Of a stretch of 64,000 nt of DNA, positions 24,996-32,743 are shown in pieces. This DNA is from Stakelama portus. GTDB taxonomy: Bacteria > Pseudomonadota > Alphaproteobacteria > Sphingomonadales > Sphingomonadaceae. Each line of letters opens with the position of its first letter. Within the stretch, counting starts at the first letter, position 1. Under the pieces are notes generated by a model. That model was given only the letters and a program-made list of their open reading frames with translations. It was not told where the DNA came from and made no database searches. The stretch is from contig NZ_QFZL01000001.1 in the NCBI RefSeq assembly GCF_003171655.1, forward strand, positions 372,001-436,000, given 5' to 3'. The position numbers were made by a program, and so were the translations under genes.

Positions 24996-27077
24996 TCAGC
25001 CGATATTCCCAAGTGCGCGGATGCGCGCGCGGGCATGGATTTCGTTCTGGCTCAGCACCACCGTCGCCGGGCGCACCCGCTCGATGATCGATCGGACGAA
25101 CGGGCGGATCGACGGATTGGTCAGCAGGCACGGAATTTCGCCGTCCTGCGCCAGCTTGTCATAGGTGGTGCGCACGGCGCCGATGAACTGCTGGAGCACG
25201 GTCGGCGCCATCGCGAGCTGACGATCGTCGCCCGCTCCCACGATGCTTTCGGCGAATGCCTGATCCCATTCGGGCGACAGGGTAACGATCGGGATTGCGT
25301 CGCCGCGCATATTGACCGACGAAATCTGGCGGGCGAGCCGCGCGCGGACATGTTCGGTCATTTGCGTCACGCTGCCGGTCAGCGGTGCGGCTTCGGCAAT
25401 GCCTTCCAGGATCGTCGGAATGTCGCGGATCGAAATGCCTTCGCTCAGCAGATTTTGCAGGATGCGCTGAACGGTCGATACCGAAACCTTGGACGGGATG
25501 ATGTCGGCGACCAGCTTTTCCGCGTCGCGATGCACTTCGTTCAGAAGCTTCTGCGTCTCGGTATAGCTCAGCATGTCGGCGATATTTTCCTTCACCAGCT
25601 CGGTCAGGTGCGTGGTGATGATCGTGCCGCAATCGACCACGGTCAGGCCGCGGAAGCCGGCTTCGTCGCGCAATTCGCGATCGATCCACAGCGCGGGCAG
25701 GCCGAATACCGGTTCGGTGGTGACGTCGCCGGGCAGGCCGGTCGGGCCGCCGCCCGGATTGATCAGCAACAGCTTGTCGAGGCGGATTTCGCCGCGCGCG
25801 GCTTCGGTTTCCTTGATGTAGAGGACATATTCGCTCGGCTGCAGCGCCATATTGTCGATGATGCGCACCGATGGCAGGACAAAGCCGTAATCGGTCGCCA
25901 TCTGGCGGCGCAGCGCGCGCACCTGATCGTCGAGCCGCGGTTCGCGCGTCGAATCGTTGATGATCGGCAGCAGCGCATAGCCGATTTCGATGCGGACCGA
26001 ATCGATCGCCAGAGTCTCGCTGATCGGCTGTTCGCGAGTCGCTTCCTTTTCCTCGGCCTGCGCTGCGATCAGTTTTTCCTGCGCCGCGCGCGCCTCGGCA
26101 TTTTTCGACATTTTCCAGGCGGTATAGCCGCACGCCACCGCGATGCTGGCGAAGGGGATGAAGGGCAGGCCAGGCATCAGCGCCAGCCCGCCCATCAGGA
26201 ACGAAACCATGCCGAACGCCTTGGGATAGCGGCCCAGCTGGTCGCCGAGCGCAGTGCCCGCGCGGGTCTTGAGGCCGCCCTTCGACACGAGCAGGCCGGC
26301 AGCGACCGACACGATCAGCGCCGGGATCTGGCTGACCAGACCGTCGCCGGCAGTCAGCACCGTATAGGTCTGGAACGCTTCGCCCAGCGGTACGCCGTGC
26401 GAAATGACGCCGATGCCCAGACCCACAACGATGTTGATCGCCGTGATCAGCAGGCCGGCAATCGCGTCGCCCTTCACGAATTTCGAGGCACCGTCCATCG
26501 CGCCGTAAAAGCCGCTTTCGGCTTCGACTTCGGCGCGGCGTGCCTTGGCTTGCTCCTCGTCGATCATGCCGGCGGACAGGTCGGCGTCGATCGCCATCTG
26601 CTTGCCGGGCATCGAATCGAGGCTGAAGCGGGCGGCGACTTCGGCGATGCGGCCCGCGCCCTTGGTAATGACGACGAAGTTGATGACCACCAGGATCAGG
26701 AAGATGGTCAGGCCGATCGCGGTTTCGCCCGCCATCAGGAACTCGCCGAACGCGCCGATCACATTGCCGGCGGCCTGAGGCCCTTCATGGCCATGGCCCA
26801 GGATCAGGCGCGTCGAAGCAAGGTTGAGGCCCAGACGGAGCATCGTCGCGATCAGCAGGATCGTCGGAAAGGCGCTGAGTTCGAGCGGCTTTTCGATGAA
26901 CAAGGCGGTCATCAGGATCATCACCGAAATGGTGATCGACAGCGCCAGCCCCATGTCGAGCAGCCAGCCCGGCATCGGCAGGATAAGCATCGCGATGATC
27001 GCGACAACGCCGATCGCCAGCGCAAGGTCGCGATTGGCGCCGATCCGGTCGAGAAAGCGAGTGAGTGCAGGCGGCAC
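24996..27077 (-). CDS. flhA: Flagellar export gate protein FlhA
   Basis: This 693-residue protein has about eight N-terminal membrane segments, the FHIPEP signature region (RLGLNLASTRLIL; GRIAEVAARFSLDSMPGKQM) and a C-terminal cytoplasmic domain that forms the nonameric ring. It is the main ion-conducting export gate. I chose the GTG at 27077, with GGAG 9 nt upstream; a TTG at 27086 would have GGAG touching the codon. It is the last gene of the fliF-fliN-flbD-orf-flhA run. Confidence 0.95.
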   Translation of the reverse strand: MPPALTRFLDRIGANRDLALAIGVVAIIAMLILPMPGWLLDMGLALSITISVMILMTALFIEKPLELSAFPTILLIATMLRLGLNLASTRLILGHGHEGPQAAGNVIGAFGEFLMAGETAIGLTIFLILVVINFVVITKGAGRIAEVAARFSLDSMPGKQMAIDADLSAGMIDEEQAKARRAEVEAESGFYGAMDGASKFVKGDAIAGLLITAINIVVGLGIGVISHGVPLGEAFQTYTVLTAGDGLVSQIPALIVSVAAGLLVSKGGLKTRAGTALGDQLGRYPKAFGMVSFLMGGLALMPGLPFIPFASIAVACGYTAWKMSKNAEARAAQEKLIAAQAEEKEATREQPISETLAIDSVRIEIGYALLPIINDSTREPRLDDQVRALRRQMATDYGFVLPSVRIIDNMALQPSEYVLYIKETEAARGEIRLDKLLLINPGGGPTGLPGDVTTEPVFGLPALWIDRELRDEAGFRGLTVVDCGTIITTHLTELVKENIADMLSYTETQKLLNEVHRDAEKLVADIIPSKVSVSTVQRILQNLLSEGISIRDIPTILEGIAEAAPLTGSVTQMTEHVRARLARQISSVNMRGDAIPIVTLSPEWDQAFAESIVGAGDDRQLAMAPTVLQQFIGAVRTTYDKLAQDGEIPCLLTNPSIRPFVRSIIERVRPATVVLSQNEIHARARIRALGNIG

Positions 27078-27078
27078 G

Positions 27079-27297
27079 TCAGGCAACTCCGATAACGATC
27101 AGGCAGGGTGTTCCTGCCAAAGGGCCGCGCGGCAGAGTCGATCTGGCAAAGCGCAGCGAAGCGGCGGAGCTTGCGCCATCGCCGGTCGCAGCCCAGCCGA
27201 CCGGTTGCCCGCTACCGCCCCGAAGCGCCCAGCGACCGCCGCCGGCGTGGCAGCGCAGCTGAACCGGAATGCGATGGGCGCTGGTCATGGCCGTCAC
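27079..27297 (-). CDS. Small unknown ORF between flbD and flhA
   Basis: This 72-codon ORF starts with GTG overlapping the flbD stop (GTGA) and ends 1 nt before the flhA GTG. The protein is basic and glycine-rich in the middle with a hydrophobic C-terminus (GPLAGTPCLIVIGVA); I see no family. Tight coupling on both sides supports translation. The alternative is that it only bridges ribosomes between flbD and flhA or is non-coding spacer. Confidence 0.45.
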   Translation of the reverse strand: MTAMTSAHRIPVQLRCHAGGGRWALRGGSGQPVGWAATGDGASSAASLRFARSTLPRGPLAGTPCLIVIGVA

Positions 27298-28628
27298 GCC
27301 GCCGGCGAGACGGGAATGCCCGCCTCGACAAAGGCCTTCAGCTTGTTGCGCATGGTGCGCACCGAAATGCCCAGGATGTTCGACGCGCTGGTGCGGTTGC
27401 CGTGACAGCGTTCGAGCGTCTGGAGAATCAGCTCACGTTCGACTTCCTCCACGGTCCGTCCGACCAGGCTTTCGACATGCAGCCGTTCGCCGCCTGCGGT
27501 ATCGCGCCCGATCAGGCGCGTACCGTCGCTGAGCACGAGATCGCCCGGCTCGATCCGGTTGCCGCGCGACAGCAGCATCGCGCGATGCACGGCGTCCTCC
27601 AGCTCGCGGATATTGCCCGGCCAGTCATAGCGGCGCAGCAGCGCCATGGCCTCGTCGCCGATCGGCTTGACCGGCAAGCCGTCGGACGCAGCCAGCCGTT
27701 CGGCGAAATGCGTGGCGAGCATCGCAATATCGTCGCCGCGTTCGCGCAGCGGCGGCACTTCGATCCGAACCAGCCCCAGCCGGGCGAGCAGATCGGCCCG
27801 GAACGCCCCTTCGGCGACCCGCGCGGTGAGATCCATGCCCGTGGTCGCGATCAGCCGCGCCTGGAACGGGACATATTCCTCGCTACCGACGCGTTGCAGC
27901 CGTTGTTCCTGCAGCACTGCGAGCAGCCTGGCCTGAATCTCCGGTGCCACCGCGCCGACTTCGCGCAGCAACACCGTGCCGCCGCCGGCCTTTTCCAGAT
28001 GGCCGATGCGTCGTGCGACTGCGCCGGGAAAGGCGCCTTCCTCATGCCCGAACAATTCCGAACGCAATACCTCCGGCGCGACGCCCGCGCATTCGACGAC
28101 GAGCATCGGATTGGGCCGGCCCGAAGCGATATGGATGGTTCGCGCCATCATTTCCTTGCCGCTGCCGCGCTCGCCCGTGATCAGGATCGCCGCGCTGCTG
28201 GGGGCGACGGCGCGGGCGAGCTCATTGGCGCGTTCCAGCGCCGGATGCCGGGCCAGCGGTTCGGTCGGACGGCGTTCGATCACCGATGCGATGGCGGCCG
28301 CGATCAGTTCCCGCTGCGGCGGCAGCGGCACATAATCCAGCGCCCCCGCACGGATCGCCGCGACGGCACGCTCGGCGGGCGCATCGATCCCGCATGCCAG
28401 TACCGGCAGCGTGAAACGTTCGGTGCGCAGCTGACTCAGGAAATAGCGCACGTCGAGTTCGACATCGATCATCACCAGGTCGCCGGTATTGGCGCGCAGC
28501 GCCGCCAGCGCCTCGTCACAGTCATCGGCCATGTCGACAGCGGCGCCGGCTTCCTGCGCCAGTTGGGCGGCGCGGCGGAATTCGCTTTCCGGCGCACCGA
28601 TCAGCAGCATGCGGATGGGCATATCCAT
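27294..28628 (-). CDS. flbD: FlbD-type NtrC-family regulator with degenerate AAA+ motifs
   Basis: This 444-residue protein has an atypical receiver (about residues 5-120, lacking the usual acidic pair), an AAA+ domain (about 125-365) and a Fis-type helix-turn-helix at the end (TSASNILGISVRTMRNKL). Gene order and the fliX gene at 38058 support FlbD, which activates sigma-54 flagellar promoters in Caulobacter. Walker A is intact (GERGSGKE, 152-159). The sigma-54-contacting GAFTGA reads GAFPGA (Pro201), Walker B reads LLREVG (Arg222 for Asp), and ATTN reads ATTG (Gly264). I infer weak or no sigma-54 remodelling but retained DNA binding. It is co-transcribed in the fliF operon. Confidence 0.9.
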   Translation of the reverse strand: MDMPIRMLLIGAPESEFRRAAQLAQEAGAAVDMADDCDEALAALRANTGDLVMIDVELDVRYFLSQLRTERFTLPVLACGIDAPAERAVAAIRAGALDYVPLPPQRELIAAAIASVIERRPTEPLARHPALERANELARAVAPSSAAILITGERGSGKEMMARTIHIASGRPNPMLVVECAGVAPEVLRSELFGHEEGAFPGAVARRIGHLEKAGGGTVLLREVGAVAPEIQARLLAVLQEQRLQRVGSEEYVPFQARLIATTGMDLTARVAEGAFRADLLARLGLVRIEVPPLRERGDDIAMLATHFAERLAASDGLPVKPIGDEAMALLRRYDWPGNIRELEDAVHRAMLLSRGNRIEPGDLVLSDGTRLIGRDTAGGERLHVESLVGRTVEEVERELILQTLERCHGNRTSASNILGISVRTMRNKLKAFVEAGIPVSPAA

Positions 28629-28630
28629 GG

Positions 28631-28996
28631 TCAGATTTCCTGCCGTACGACTTCAGTGAGCGTGACGCCCAGCGCACCGTCGATCAGGACGATTTCGCCG
28701 CGCGCGATCAGCCGGTCATTGACGAAGATGTCGACGGGTTCGCCGACGCGACGATCGAGTTCGAGGACATGGCCCGAACGCAGCTGAAGCAGGTCGCCGA
28801 CCGGCATCCGCGTGCGACCGAGCACTGCCTGAACCTTTACCGGCACGTCGAATACGGCCTCCAGTCCTTCGGCGGGCGGTTCTGCACTGGGCGCAGGCTG
28901 GGGTTGCGGTTCGAAATCCTCCAGCGCCGGCGCTGCCTGTTCCTGGGCGGCATCGGTGGGAACGATGTCCTGCGGGTCCACGCTTTTCTCCATCAT
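28631..28996 (-). CDS. fliN: Flagellar motor switch protein FliN (first copy)
   Basis: The protein has a proline/glutamate-rich N-terminal extension of about 45 residues and then a SpoA (FliN) domain: VFDVPVKVQAVLGRTRMPV, VGEPVDIFVNDRLIARGEIV. FliN forms the bottom of the C ring and docks FliH. The start is uncertain: ATG at 28996 overlaps the fliF stop (ATGA), and an ATG at 29008 is also possible. A second, shorter FliN-like protein is encoded at 43718. Confidence 0.9.
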   Translation of the reverse strand: MMEKSVDPQDIVPTDAAQEQAAPALEDFEPQPQPAPSAEPPAEGLEAVFDVPVKVQAVLGRTRMPVGDLLQLRSGHVLELDRRVGEPVDIFVNDRLIARGEIVLIDGALGVTLTEVVRQEI

Positions 28997-30597
28997 GCGT
29001 TCATCCATTGGCGGATCACCGCCACTGCTTCAGGCGGGCTTGCGGCGATCGTGTCGCCAAGCTTGTTGAGGGCGGAGAGCTTGATCCGGCCATCGACCTG
29101 CGCGAGCGCGATTTCCTGATCGAGCAGCGCGGCATTGCCGGCGGTCTGGCGCGCCTCAAGCTGTTGCATCGCCTCTTCGTCGCCTTCGGCGGCGCGCTGC
29201 GCGAGCGCGATCATTTCGGGGTCGTTGGCGGCCAGCATACCGCCGTCCTGCGTGGCCTCGCCCGACGTCGCCTTGGGCTTCAGCATCCGCAGCGCAATCA
29301 GTCCCGCGACGGCGATGACGACCAGCTGCAGCAACCCGAAGATGCGGTCCATCGACAGCAGCGACAAAATGCCGCCCTGACCTTCGGCCAGATCGTCGAC
29401 CGGTGCGAAGGCCATGCTTTCGACAACCACGCTGTCGCCGCGCTCGCTGTTATAGCCGATTGCATTCTCGACGAGGCGGGTCAGGCGCTGGATCATTTCA
29501 TCGTCCAGACCCTTTTCGCCGCCATCGACCATCACCGCGACGGTCAGCCGCTTGACTTCGCCCGGGCCGCGCACCGTGACGGTGCGGCGCGAGCTGTTCT
29601 GATAGGTCGTGTCTTCCGACGACTGGCTGCCCCGTGAGCTGCGGCTTTCGCCGGGCTGGGCGGGCTGGCCGGTATTTTCGGGAAGTTCGTTGCCAACCGA
29701 CACGCCCGGAGGGGCCGCACCGGTTTCCTGATCCTCGGTGCCGTTTTCGACGGTCACCTGACGTGCGATCACCTGCGCGTCGGGGTCATAGACATTGGCT
29801 TCCTCACGCGTGGCGTCGCGATTGATATCCGCCGACACTTCGGCGCGGACCTTGCCCTGACCGACGATGGGAGAGAGAAGCGCCTCGATCTCGTCGCGCA
29901 GCCGCGTTTCGACAGCGGCCTGGCGTTCGTCGGCGTCGCTGCTCGCGATCGTCTCGCTATCGCCGGCGCGTGCCAGCAGTGCACCCGACTGATCGACCAC
30001 CGACACCGCTTCGGGCGACAATTCGGGGACCGAGGAAGAAACGAGATAGCGGATCGCCTGCACCGTTTCGGCGGGGAGGCGGCCGCGCGTCTTTACGGTG
30101 ACGGCGGCGGTTGCCTTGCGTGCTTCGGCGGCGAACATCGCGCGTTCGGGCATCACGATATGGACGCGCGCGGCGGCGACTGCCTGAAGGCTCTGGATCG
30201 AGCGGGCGAGTTCGCCTTCGACGGCGCGGGTTTCGTTCATCTTGGCGCGGCTCGCCGACACGCCGAAACTGTCTTCCTGATCGAGTACGTCATAGCCGAT
30301 CGGGCCGCCCAATTTCTCGCCGGCAAGGCTCATGCGCAGCTCGGCAAGCTTTTCCTGCGGTGCAAGGATCGAGCTGCCGTCGGCGGACAGGCGATAGTCC
30401 ACGCCTTCGGCCTTGAGCTTTTCGGCAATCGCCTGCGCGGCGGAGGGGTCGAGATCGGTGTAGAGAAAGCCCATGGCGGGATTGCTCCCGCGCGTCGCCA
30501 CGAATGCGAGCGCCGCGAGCAGCGCCAGCGCCACTCCACCCATGATCATCAGCCTTTTGGCTCCGATCTGGTCGACGAATTTCCTGACTGCTTCCAA
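28993..30597 (-). CDS. fliF: Flagellar MS-ring protein FliF
   Basis: This 534-residue protein has one N-terminal membrane helix (about 15-35), ring-building domains (GFLYTDLDPSAAQAIAEKL; AARVHIVMPER), a variable serine-rich linker around 285-345, and a second membrane helix near 430-450. A cytoplasmic tail binds FliG. It forms the MS ring, the base for assembly. It leads fliF-fliN-flbD-orf-flhA from a TCCTATAAT element with two GGCA-type palindromes upstream. Confidence 0.96.
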   Translation of the reverse strand: MEAVRKFVDQIGAKRLMIMGGVALALLAALAFVATRGSNPAMGFLYTDLDPSAAQAIAEKLKAEGVDYRLSADGSSILAPQEKLAELRMSLAGEKLGGPIGYDVLDQEDSFGVSASRAKMNETRAVEGELARSIQSLQAVAAARVHIVMPERAMFAAEARKATAAVTVKTRGRLPAETVQAIRYLVSSSVPELSPEAVSVVDQSGALLARAGDSETIASSDADERQAAVETRLRDEIEALLSPIVGQGKVRAEVSADINRDATREEANVYDPDAQVIARQVTVENGTEDQETGAAPPGVSVGNELPENTGQPAQPGESRSSRGSQSSEDTTYQNSSRRTVTVRGPGEVKRLTVAVMVDGGEKGLDDEMIQRLTRLVENAIGYNSERGDSVVVESMAFAPVDDLAEGQGGILSLLSMDRIFGLLQLVVIAVAGLIALRMLKPKATSGEATQDGGMLAANDPEMIALAQRAAEGDEEAMQQLEARQTAGNAALLDQEIALAQVDGRIKLSALNKLGDTIAASPPEAVAVIRQWMNA

Positions 30598-30647
30598 TTC
30601 CCGCCTCGTGGCTGTTCGGGGGAGGGCGTTCTGCCCGTCACAAGAGA

Positions 30648-30653
30648 ATTATA
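30648..30653 (-). promoter_or_regulatory. TCCTATAAT -10 element of fliF operon
   Basis: The minus strand reads CTCGTCCTATAATTCTC, with a leader of about 44 nt. A palindromic site lies 13 nt upstream of the hexamer, close to the 12-nt spacing at fliL. Confidence 0.65.
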
Positions 30654-30666
30654 GGACGAGGAACGC

Positions 30667-30698
30667 GGCAGGTTTTGCCGGGGTAGGAAATTTTTGCC
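30667..30698. promoter_or_regulatory. Tandem GGCA-N5-TGCC-type sites upstream of fliF
   Basis: A full site GGCAGGTTTTGCC is at 30667-30679 and a degenerate site GGAAATTTTTGCC at 30686-30698. Centres are 19 bp apart, about two turns. The same full-plus-degenerate arrangement occurs before flagellin. Confidence 0.6.
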
Positions 30699-30773
30699 GG
30701 GGATGTTTCCGATGACGTCGGCGCAAGCGGGCAGGGCGCGCCCCGCGGCGCGTTCCGGCATGCTTGGAACATA

Positions 30774-30798
30774 GAAAAATCCCGGCTTTCGCCGGGAT
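30774..30798 (-). terminator. Rho-independent terminator after fliH
   Basis: An 8-bp stem (ATCCCGGC / GCCGGGAT) with a 4-nt loop is followed on the minus strand by TTTT. It ends the fliG-fliH transcript ahead of the fliF promoter. Confidence 0.85.
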
Positions 30799-30845
30799 GT
30801 CGCAGTTCCTTTAGAGACGGGCAGCGGCGCTGCTGGCAGCGCGGT

Positions 30846-31604
30846 TCAGGCGGCGATGTCCTCGTCGCTCAGGCCGGGATCGTCCAGTTCAGCATCGTGA
30901 GCGAGCGCATCGGCATGTTCCACCCGGTCCGGCGATCCACCCGAGATGTCCGGGGCGGGTGCCGGCAACAGCGCCTCCAGTTCGGCCATGATCTGCGCGC
31001 GGCGTTCGGACCTGTCGAGCGTCAGCCCGCCCTGATCCCACAGGATTTCCGCATCGCCCACAGGGACCCGGTCATCGGGAATGATGTGGACATTGAGGCG
31101 GCGGCGGTCGGCCGCCTGGCGCGATTCCAGCCGCGTTTCGATATCGGGGGCAAGATCGGGATGGATGCGCACGCAAATTTCGGTGCCGCGCGACACCTGA
31201 CGCAGCGTGCGTCCGATGGCGTCGTCGATCGCGATGCCCGGCGCGGTTTCCAGAGCGCGGGCGGCGAGCAATTCGGCGGCGGCAAGCGCCACTTCGGTCG
31301 CGTCGCCGGCCATGCTGTCCTGCGCGTCGGCGAAACGGCCGTCGATTGCTTCGATTCCCGCCTGCAGCGCATCGACCGCGCTCAGCAGCGCGGTTTCCCG
31401 TTCGGCGCGTGCCTGCGCCAGTCCCGCTTCATATCCTTCGATCCGGGCGCGGGCCTCGCGCGTATCGGCATCACTTTTCGCCAGGGCCAGTTCCGCGCGC
31501 AGCGCCGACAGCTCAAGCGACATGTCGGTCTGCGACGTGCCCTTGGTTTCGTTGCAATAGCTGAATACCCGATCAAAGGCGAAGCGTTCGACGTGCAGGT
31601 TCAT
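30846..31604 (-). CDS. fliH: Flagellar export ATPase regulator FliH
   Basis: This 252-residue protein has a long coiled coil (about 28-90; ARARIEGYEAGLAQARAERE resembles the FliH glycine-spaced pattern). A C-terminal FliH/HrpE domain follows (CVRIHPDLAPDIETRL, LDRSERRAQIMAELEALL). FliH binds FliI and docks it to FliN. The start is supported by GAGGAGGGCGAG just upstream. It follows fliG by 10 nt. Confidence 0.88.
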   Translation of the reverse strand: MNLHVERFAFDRVFSYCNETKGTSQTDMSLELSALRAELALAKSDADTREARARIEGYEAGLAQARAERETALLSAVDALQAGIEAIDGRFADAQDSMAGDATEVALAAAELLAARALETAPGIAIDDAIGRTLRQVSRGTEICVRIHPDLAPDIETRLESRQAADRRRLNVHIIPDDRVPVGDAEILWDQGGLTLDRSERRAQIMAELEALLPAPAPDISGGSPDRVEHADALAHDAELDDPGLSDEDIAA

Positions 31605-31614
31605 CTCGCCCTCC

Positions 31615-32649
31615 TCACAGGATCATCGCGTCGTCGCTCTTCGGATCGACGAGCAGGATTTCGCCGCGATCGGCGAGGTTCTTGGCAAGGCGGACGAGCG
31701 AGGACTGGGCCTCTTCGCAATCGCGCGCACGGACCGGGCCCATGCCGGCCATATCCTCGCGCATCATCTTTGCCGCACGCTCGGTCATCGCGCCGAAGAA
31801 CAGGTTCTTCAGATCCTCCGGTGCGCCCTTCAGCGCCAGCGCCATTTCGCGCTTGTCGGCATTCTTGACGATCGTCGCGATCGCCGCCGGCAGCAGGTTG
31901 GAGAGGTCTTCGAACGTGAACATGAGCGCGCGGATACGCTCGGCGCTTTCCGGCGCCTTGTCGTCGAGCGCCTTGAGCATCGCTTCTTCGGTGGCGCGGT
32001 CGAGCGCGTTGAACATCTCGGCCATCGCTTCGTGCGGATCGCGCTTGCTGGTCCGCGACAGGTTGGTCATGAATTCGGACTTGAGCGTCTGTTCGACCTG
32101 CTGGATGACGTCCTTCTGCACGGTTTCCATGCGGAGCATCCGCATGATGACGTCGGTGGCGAAATCGCGCGGAAGCTCGCCCATCACGCGCGCGGCATGG
32201 TCGGGGCGGATCTTCGAGAGGATCACCGCCACGGTCTGCGGATATTCGTTGCGCAACGCGCCGGCGAGGATCGTTTCGGAGACGTTGGACAATTTGTCCC
32301 ACATCGTCCGGCCGGAAGGACCGCGAAGATCCTCCATGATCTCCCTGACCTTGTCGGGCGGGAGCATGCCGGCGAGCAGCCGCTCGGCCGATTCATAGCT
32401 GCCGTGAAACGCGGCCATGCTGGAAACTTCGCCGGAAAACTGGACAAGCAGATGTTCGATGACGTGGCTGGGCACCTGGCCGAGCGAGGCGATGGCGGAC
32501 GAAAGCTCCTTGATCTCGTCGACCGAAAGCTGCTCCCAGATCGGCGCGCCATGATCCTTGCCCAGCGCCAGCATCAGCGCGGCGGCGCGTTGGGTGCCGT
32601 TAAAGCGTTTCAGCTCGGGCATTTCGGCGGTCGGCGCCATCATGCTCAT
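31615..32649 (-). CDS. fliG: Flagellar motor switch protein FliG
   Basis: This 344-residue protein has all three FliG domains: N-terminal FliF-binding (QRAAALMLALGKDHGAPIW), a middle domain (EYPQTVAVILSKI, with the EHPQ-type motif as EYPQ) and a C-terminal torque helix with charged residues (MFTFEDL, KNADKREMALALKGA). I chose the ATG at 32649, 8 nt after AGGGGA; 32655 is possible. It opens fliG-fliH and is divergent from the hybrid gene at 32744. Confidence 0.95.
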   Translation of the reverse strand: MSMMAPTAEMPELKRFNGTQRAAALMLALGKDHGAPIWEQLSVDEIKELSSAIASLGQVPSHVIEHLLVQFSGEVSSMAAFHGSYESAERLLAGMLPPDKVREIMEDLRGPSGRTMWDKLSNVSETILAGALRNEYPQTVAVILSKIRPDHAARVMGELPRDFATDVIMRMLRMETVQKDVIQQVEQTLKSEFMTNLSRTSKRDPHEAMAEMFNALDRATEEAMLKALDDKAPESAERIRALMFTFEDLSNLLPAAIATIVKNADKREMALALKGAPEDLKNLFFGAMTERAAKMMREDMAGMGPVRARDCEEAQSSLVRLAKNLADRGEILLVDPKSDDAMIL

Positions 32650-32707
32650 AGTCATCGTCCCCTGAAAAAGATTCGATCCCGCGCGCATGCGAGAGCGAAC
32701 TTCCTTC

Positions 32708-32714
32708 TATTATA
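32708..32714. promoter_or_regulatory. Symmetric TATTATA -10 element between fliG and the hybrid gene
   Basis: The minus strand reads CTTCTCCTATAATAGAAGG (fliG) and the plus strand CTTCTATTATAGGAG (gene at 32744). The plus leader is about 24 nt and the minus leader about 53 nt. Confidence 0.6.
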
Positions 32715-32743
32715 GGAGAAGTGTCAGGAGGTTCGGGCGGGAG

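Noticed and set aside
24975..27095. 706-codon plus-strand ORF opposite flhA
   Set aside because: It mirrors flhA codon structure and has His/Arg/Gln-rich composition typical of antisense shadows.
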